Assembly: GCF_022581195.2 (NCBI RefSeq)
Contig: NC_061469.1
Coordinates: forward strand, 5,394,001-5,458,000
From: Helicoverpa zea
Taxonomy: Eukaryota; Arthropoda; Insecta; Lepidoptera; Noctuidae
DNA length: 64,000 bases
Direction of reading: 5' to 3'
The notes beneath the pieces were generated by a model, which saw nothing but the letters and a program-made list of their open reading frames with translations, did no database searches and was not told the DNA's origin. Numbering within the stretch: position 1 is the stretch's first letter; every line of letters begins with the position of its first letter. Below are positions 60,969 through 64,000 of this stretch, in pieces. Position numbers and translations under genes: made by a program.

Positions 60969-61097
60969 AGTACCCGCACTCTGCAAACTTTTAGTCAGCC
61001 GAGAGTTTGTTTGGGCTCATTCATCAGTATGAAGATGAATGAAAGTACGCACATTGCAAAGATCAGGTATTTAGCCGGTATCAGATTGACTGAAAAA
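60969..61097. mobile_element. Truncated copy of the 20960 MITE family
   Basis: It matches the reverse complement of 20960-21184 over more than 100 bp, including cccgcac, gcaaacttttagtc, ttgggctcat and ggtatcaga(t/c). It breaks off just before the SINE at 61107. Confidence 0.7.
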
Positions 61098-61106
61098 GGT
61101 ACCTTT

Positions 61107-61717
61107 AGGAGCCTTTTCCCAAACTATGTTGGGGTCGGCTTCCAGTCTAACCGGATGTACCTGAGTACCAGTGCTTTTCAAGGAGCGACTGCCCCATCTT
61201 ATTTTTTTTTTAACGACATCAAAAATCATCAAATGACCCCTCCTGCTGTGGGTTAGCAGCGGTGAGGGAGTGTCAGACTCTTACTGACTAAAAGCCGTCG
61301 TGTTCCATCGTAGGCCTTTTATGTACCAGGGCCGCGATAACTCTTTCGAACAATCCCGCAGCCCCGGTAGACCTTGGCCCTGTTGGGCCCCGCTGGGGTT
61401 GCTGACATCTCTTTGAGCGACTGCCCCATCTGACCCTCTCAACACAGTTACCCGGGCAACCCAATACCCAACCCCTTGGTTAGACTGGTGTCAGACTTAC
61501 TGGCTTTTGACTACCCGTAACGACTGCCAAGGATGTTCAGTGACAGCCGGGACCTACAGTTTAACGTGCCATCCGAAACAAAGTCCATGGTGTCTAAGAT
61601 ATACTTAGAAAGTACATACAAACTTAGAAAATTTGCATTGGTACTTGCGTGACCTGGGATCGAACCCGCGCACTCATACTTGAGAGGTTGGTTCTTTACC
61701 CACTAGGCCACCACGAC
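61107..61717 (-). mobile_element. Second SINE of the same family, reversed and interrupted
   Basis: The sequence is the reverse complement of the SINE at 55598, with box B (gggatcgaaccc) and box A (ccactaggcca) near the right end. It is split by a 215-bp insertion at 61200-61414. Its left end abuts a truncated MITE. I see no clear target duplication for this SINE. Confidence 0.85.
61183..61431 (-). mobile_element. Retroelement 3' fragment inserted in the SINE, 17-bp target duplication
   Basis: The insert at 61200-61414 is flanked by perfect copies of gagcgactgccccatct at 61183-61199 and 61415-61431. Its left end is a run of T, i.e. a poly(A) tail on the minus strand, which with the long duplication means target-primed reverse transcription. 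The body is GC-rich and looks like the 3' end of a 5'-truncated LINE or another SINE. I cannot name the family. Confidence 0.85.
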
Positions 61718-62066
61718 GCCAGTAGCACCCGTGTGTTACGAATTATTGAAAAGTTAAGGTAAACCTACTATTGGACAAAAATTAATGTTTAAAAACAGCA
61801 TGTTGCAATGTGATGTCGTGCACAATAGTTGTCTGTTAGCAACCGTGTAGCGAGGAAGTGAGACATTTTCGCGCGTTGATCACTTCATTCCTGCGGTTAA
61901 TGGGATAATTTGTTTCCGCTATGCAGGGGCCCGACCCCCGGGTATTGGCAATTCAATATTAAACGATTGAATGTATTGAAAAAATGACTGAACAATGTTT
62001 TTTTATGTGAATAGAATTATGTAACTCCAATTGATTTATGACCTTCAAAGGGTATGACTGTAAAAA

Positions 62067-62259
62067 TCTATACTAATATTATAAAGCTGAAGTTTGTTTG
62101 TTTGTTTGAACGCGCTAATCTCAGGAACTACTGGTCCGATTTGAAAATTTCTTTCAGTGTTAGATAGCCCATTTATCGAGGAAGGCTATAGGCTACTTTT
62201 TATCCCGGTACGGAAAATAGTTCCTACGGGATGCGGGTGAAACCGTTGGCAGAAGCTAG
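62067..62259 (+). mobile_element. Helitron-like non-autonomous repeat
   Basis: 193 bp from TCTATACTAATATTATAAAG to GAAGCTAG, flanked by A and T. It carries tttgtttgtttgttt and ttatcccggtacgg. Boundaries are exact by the TC...CTAG rule. Confidence 0.75.
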
Positions 62260-62686
62260 TACTTTTAATAAAAATCAATGTACGTTAAATCTAGCTTGGT
62301 TGTATTTTATCCAAAATTTAAAAGAACATAATTTTTTTTAATCTAATTTAGTAACAATGGCTTATACTATAATTAATTGTTCAATCTTTTCTCGAAAGAC
62401 AATGTTATTTAACCGATTACAGCCCAAGGTTGCCATTAAATAAGTTTTAAGCGATATATTTTGGTTCTCAAGTTTTGAAGTAATAAAACTTTTCCTATTA
62501 CTTAAAGAATTTCTGGAATAAAATTCATACGTGTCCTAGGTCTGAATTATCTTAAGTATAATAATAGTGTAATTTACGTGACGTAATTATTATTAAAGAC
62601 CTCTGAAAGCCTTTTTTTATGTACGATAATATCAACGTTGTTTTGACCAACTAGGTGACCGATGATTCAAAAGTCAGGACATTGAA

Positions 62687-62882
62687 TCCCTACTAATATT
62701 GTAAATGTGAAAGTAACTCTGTCTGTCTGTCTGTTTCGCTTTCACGTCTAAACCACTGAACTAATAGAGTTGACCTTGAGAAAGCACAGGATAGTTTTTA
62801 TCCCGATTTTTTGAAGAATTGTCTTGGAAACGCGATATACCTAATCGAATTCTACGCGGGTGAAGAGGCGGGCGAAAGCTAG
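62687..62882 (+). mobile_element. Helitron-like non-autonomous repeat
   Basis: 196 bp from TCCCTACTAATATTGTAAAT to GAAAGCTAG, flanked by A and T. It includes a short ctgt tandem run at about 62719-62736. Confidence 0.75.
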
Positions 62883-64000
62883 TATTTAATAAGCGATAGC
62901 AACGATGCTATGAACTGAACCTTTCTACAATAATGTTAATATTACATTTCCTACACCTACAGATGAATAAATAACATGAAAATACGTCTTGCACAAGATT
63001 AGTTCATTACTTAACTGATAATCAAGTAAGGAGCGAATTCATTTAGACCAGTCTTCTATAGACTTTGTTGTTATTTGAGCAAATTAAAACTGCTGAATTA
63101 TAAAATATACAAGGCTCTTCTTATGGCCTTGGTTCTCTAGAATTCACGATTTGTTTATTCGTAAACAAAGTTTTACTGAATTTCAGCTTTTCATAATTAT
63201 CTATGAGTCATTTAGCTTTTGCTCCGAAAACTGTTATCATGAAGGACTTTTGCCTTATTATTTTCTAAATGGGCAGAAACAAAGGCAAACATCATTTAAT
63301 TTCTAACCCAACGTTAAAGTTTTGATCAATTTCCAAAGTTTTCATAATTGTATTCCGAATTTCGGTTTGTTTTTGTACAATCAAGCTTTAAATGTTTGTA
63401 GTTATAAAAACAATTTTTGTTTTGATTCTGTATTATTTTTGTGAGCTGTGGATTTTTTTTAAATCGCGGTTTGGTTCCCAGCATTACTTTCCCTAAAAAA
63501 GAGAAAGACCGACTATCCAAAGACTTTTTAAAGATTTTTATCATTTAAATTTGCGTGATAGCTTGCCCTGTTAAATTTAAAAGTCTGGCACTTATCATTC
63601 AGGAAAAATATCACACTCAATTTTACCTCTATAAATAGGCCTTTGCTATATCCTACAGAGACAGGCATACTTATATCCCAAACTCTTTACTCCTTACTCC
63701 TGATAACGTGTCCTTTTGCCTTCACAAACAACGTTAAAATAGCTCGGTCAACTTTTCTGTGGGCAAGTAATTAATCCCGACATTTGTAATTGGGAGAGAA
63801 CAAGGGTGCTTTGTTTAGGTACACGGAGAAATGGCATACTGTTGTGTTTTTTGTTGATATGAGATACAGGTATGTACTGTAGAGTATCTAGTTAGAAACT
63901 TTTTCATTGTAAGGTTGTATTTATTATATTTTGGTGATGGCCGGACAATCACTTTAAATTCGTTCTATGAAAAAGAATAGATTAAGATTTTTATACTGAA
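62883..64000. other. Intergenic DNA to the window end
   Basis: No supported feature. A 72-codon antisense frame at 63326-63544 is Lys/Asn/Phe-rich and looks like chance. Confidence 0.55.

Noticed and set aside
61620..61717. A tRNA gene on the minus strand
   Set aside because: Same SINE head, reversed.

Overview
This window looks like nuclear DNA from a moth or butterfly. It is AT-rich, the introns are large, and the repeats are ones I associate with Lepidoptera: non-autonomous Helitron-like repeats starting TC and ending CTAG, tRNA-derived SINEs with a conserved long body, short MITEs, a THAP-type DNA transposon remnant and a CR1/Jockey-group LINE. A noctuoid moth is plausible from the SINE type, but that is inference.

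One host gene dominates the plus strand: the cGMP-dependent protein kinase gene foraging (for, PKG I type), which covers about 45 kb. I could place eleven coding exons for the canonical isoform (12498-12919, 16281-16447, 36948-37167, 47907-48048, 53332-53426, 53653-53799, 55210-55529, 56013-56100, 56384-56568, 56876-57092, 57442-57607). All junctions are GT/AG, all phases are consistent, and they sum to 2169 nt, or 722 residues. The product has an N-terminal leucine zipper, an ISAEP autoinhibitory segment, tandem cGMP-binding domains A and B, an AGC kinase domain and a C-terminal tail.

Two further candidate first exons fit the reading phase exactly. A short exon at 14661-14740 (26 codons plus 2 nt) can splice to the exon at 16281 and would give a 608-residue kinase without zipper or pseudosubstrate. 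A long exon at 30899-32513 (538 codons plus 1 nt) can splice to the exon at 36948 and would give a 1064-residue kinase with a long disordered N terminus and a truncated cGMP-A domain. Each lies near a promoter-like stretch. This resembles the multi-promoter organisation known for Drosophila foraging: different N termini, one shared kinase.

Region by region. 1-12.1 kb: upstream or far 5' intronic sequence with repeats, a MITE, Helitron-like copies, CTCF-like motifs, a promoter-like patch near 6.8 kb and a stretch (about 7.1-11.1 kb) rich in broken plus-strand reading frames. 12.2-16.4 kb: zipper exon, short alternative first exon and exon 2. 16.4-36.9 kb: a 20-kb intron with a 997-bp THAP transposon remnant, a cluster of CTCF-like motifs, a 55-bp palindrome, a MITE, a nearly open 195-codon frame at 23.1-23.7 kb, a GC-rich promoter-like patch at 27.5 kb and the long alternative first exon. 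37.2-47.9 kb: an intron with an antisense LINE whose two ORFs are both intact. 48.0-53.3 kb: an intron with a hairpin of two 150-bp arms. 53.3-57.6 kb: compact exons for cGMP-B, kinase and tail, with a SINE inserted just upstream of one splice acceptor. 57.6-59.1 kb: probable 3' UTR. 59.1-64 kb: intergenic DNA with a nested MITE/SINE/retroelement cluster and two Helitron-like repeats.

I found no tRNA, rRNA, CRISPR array or second intact host gene. Exon calls rest on reading the sequence and on remembered family conservation; no search was run.
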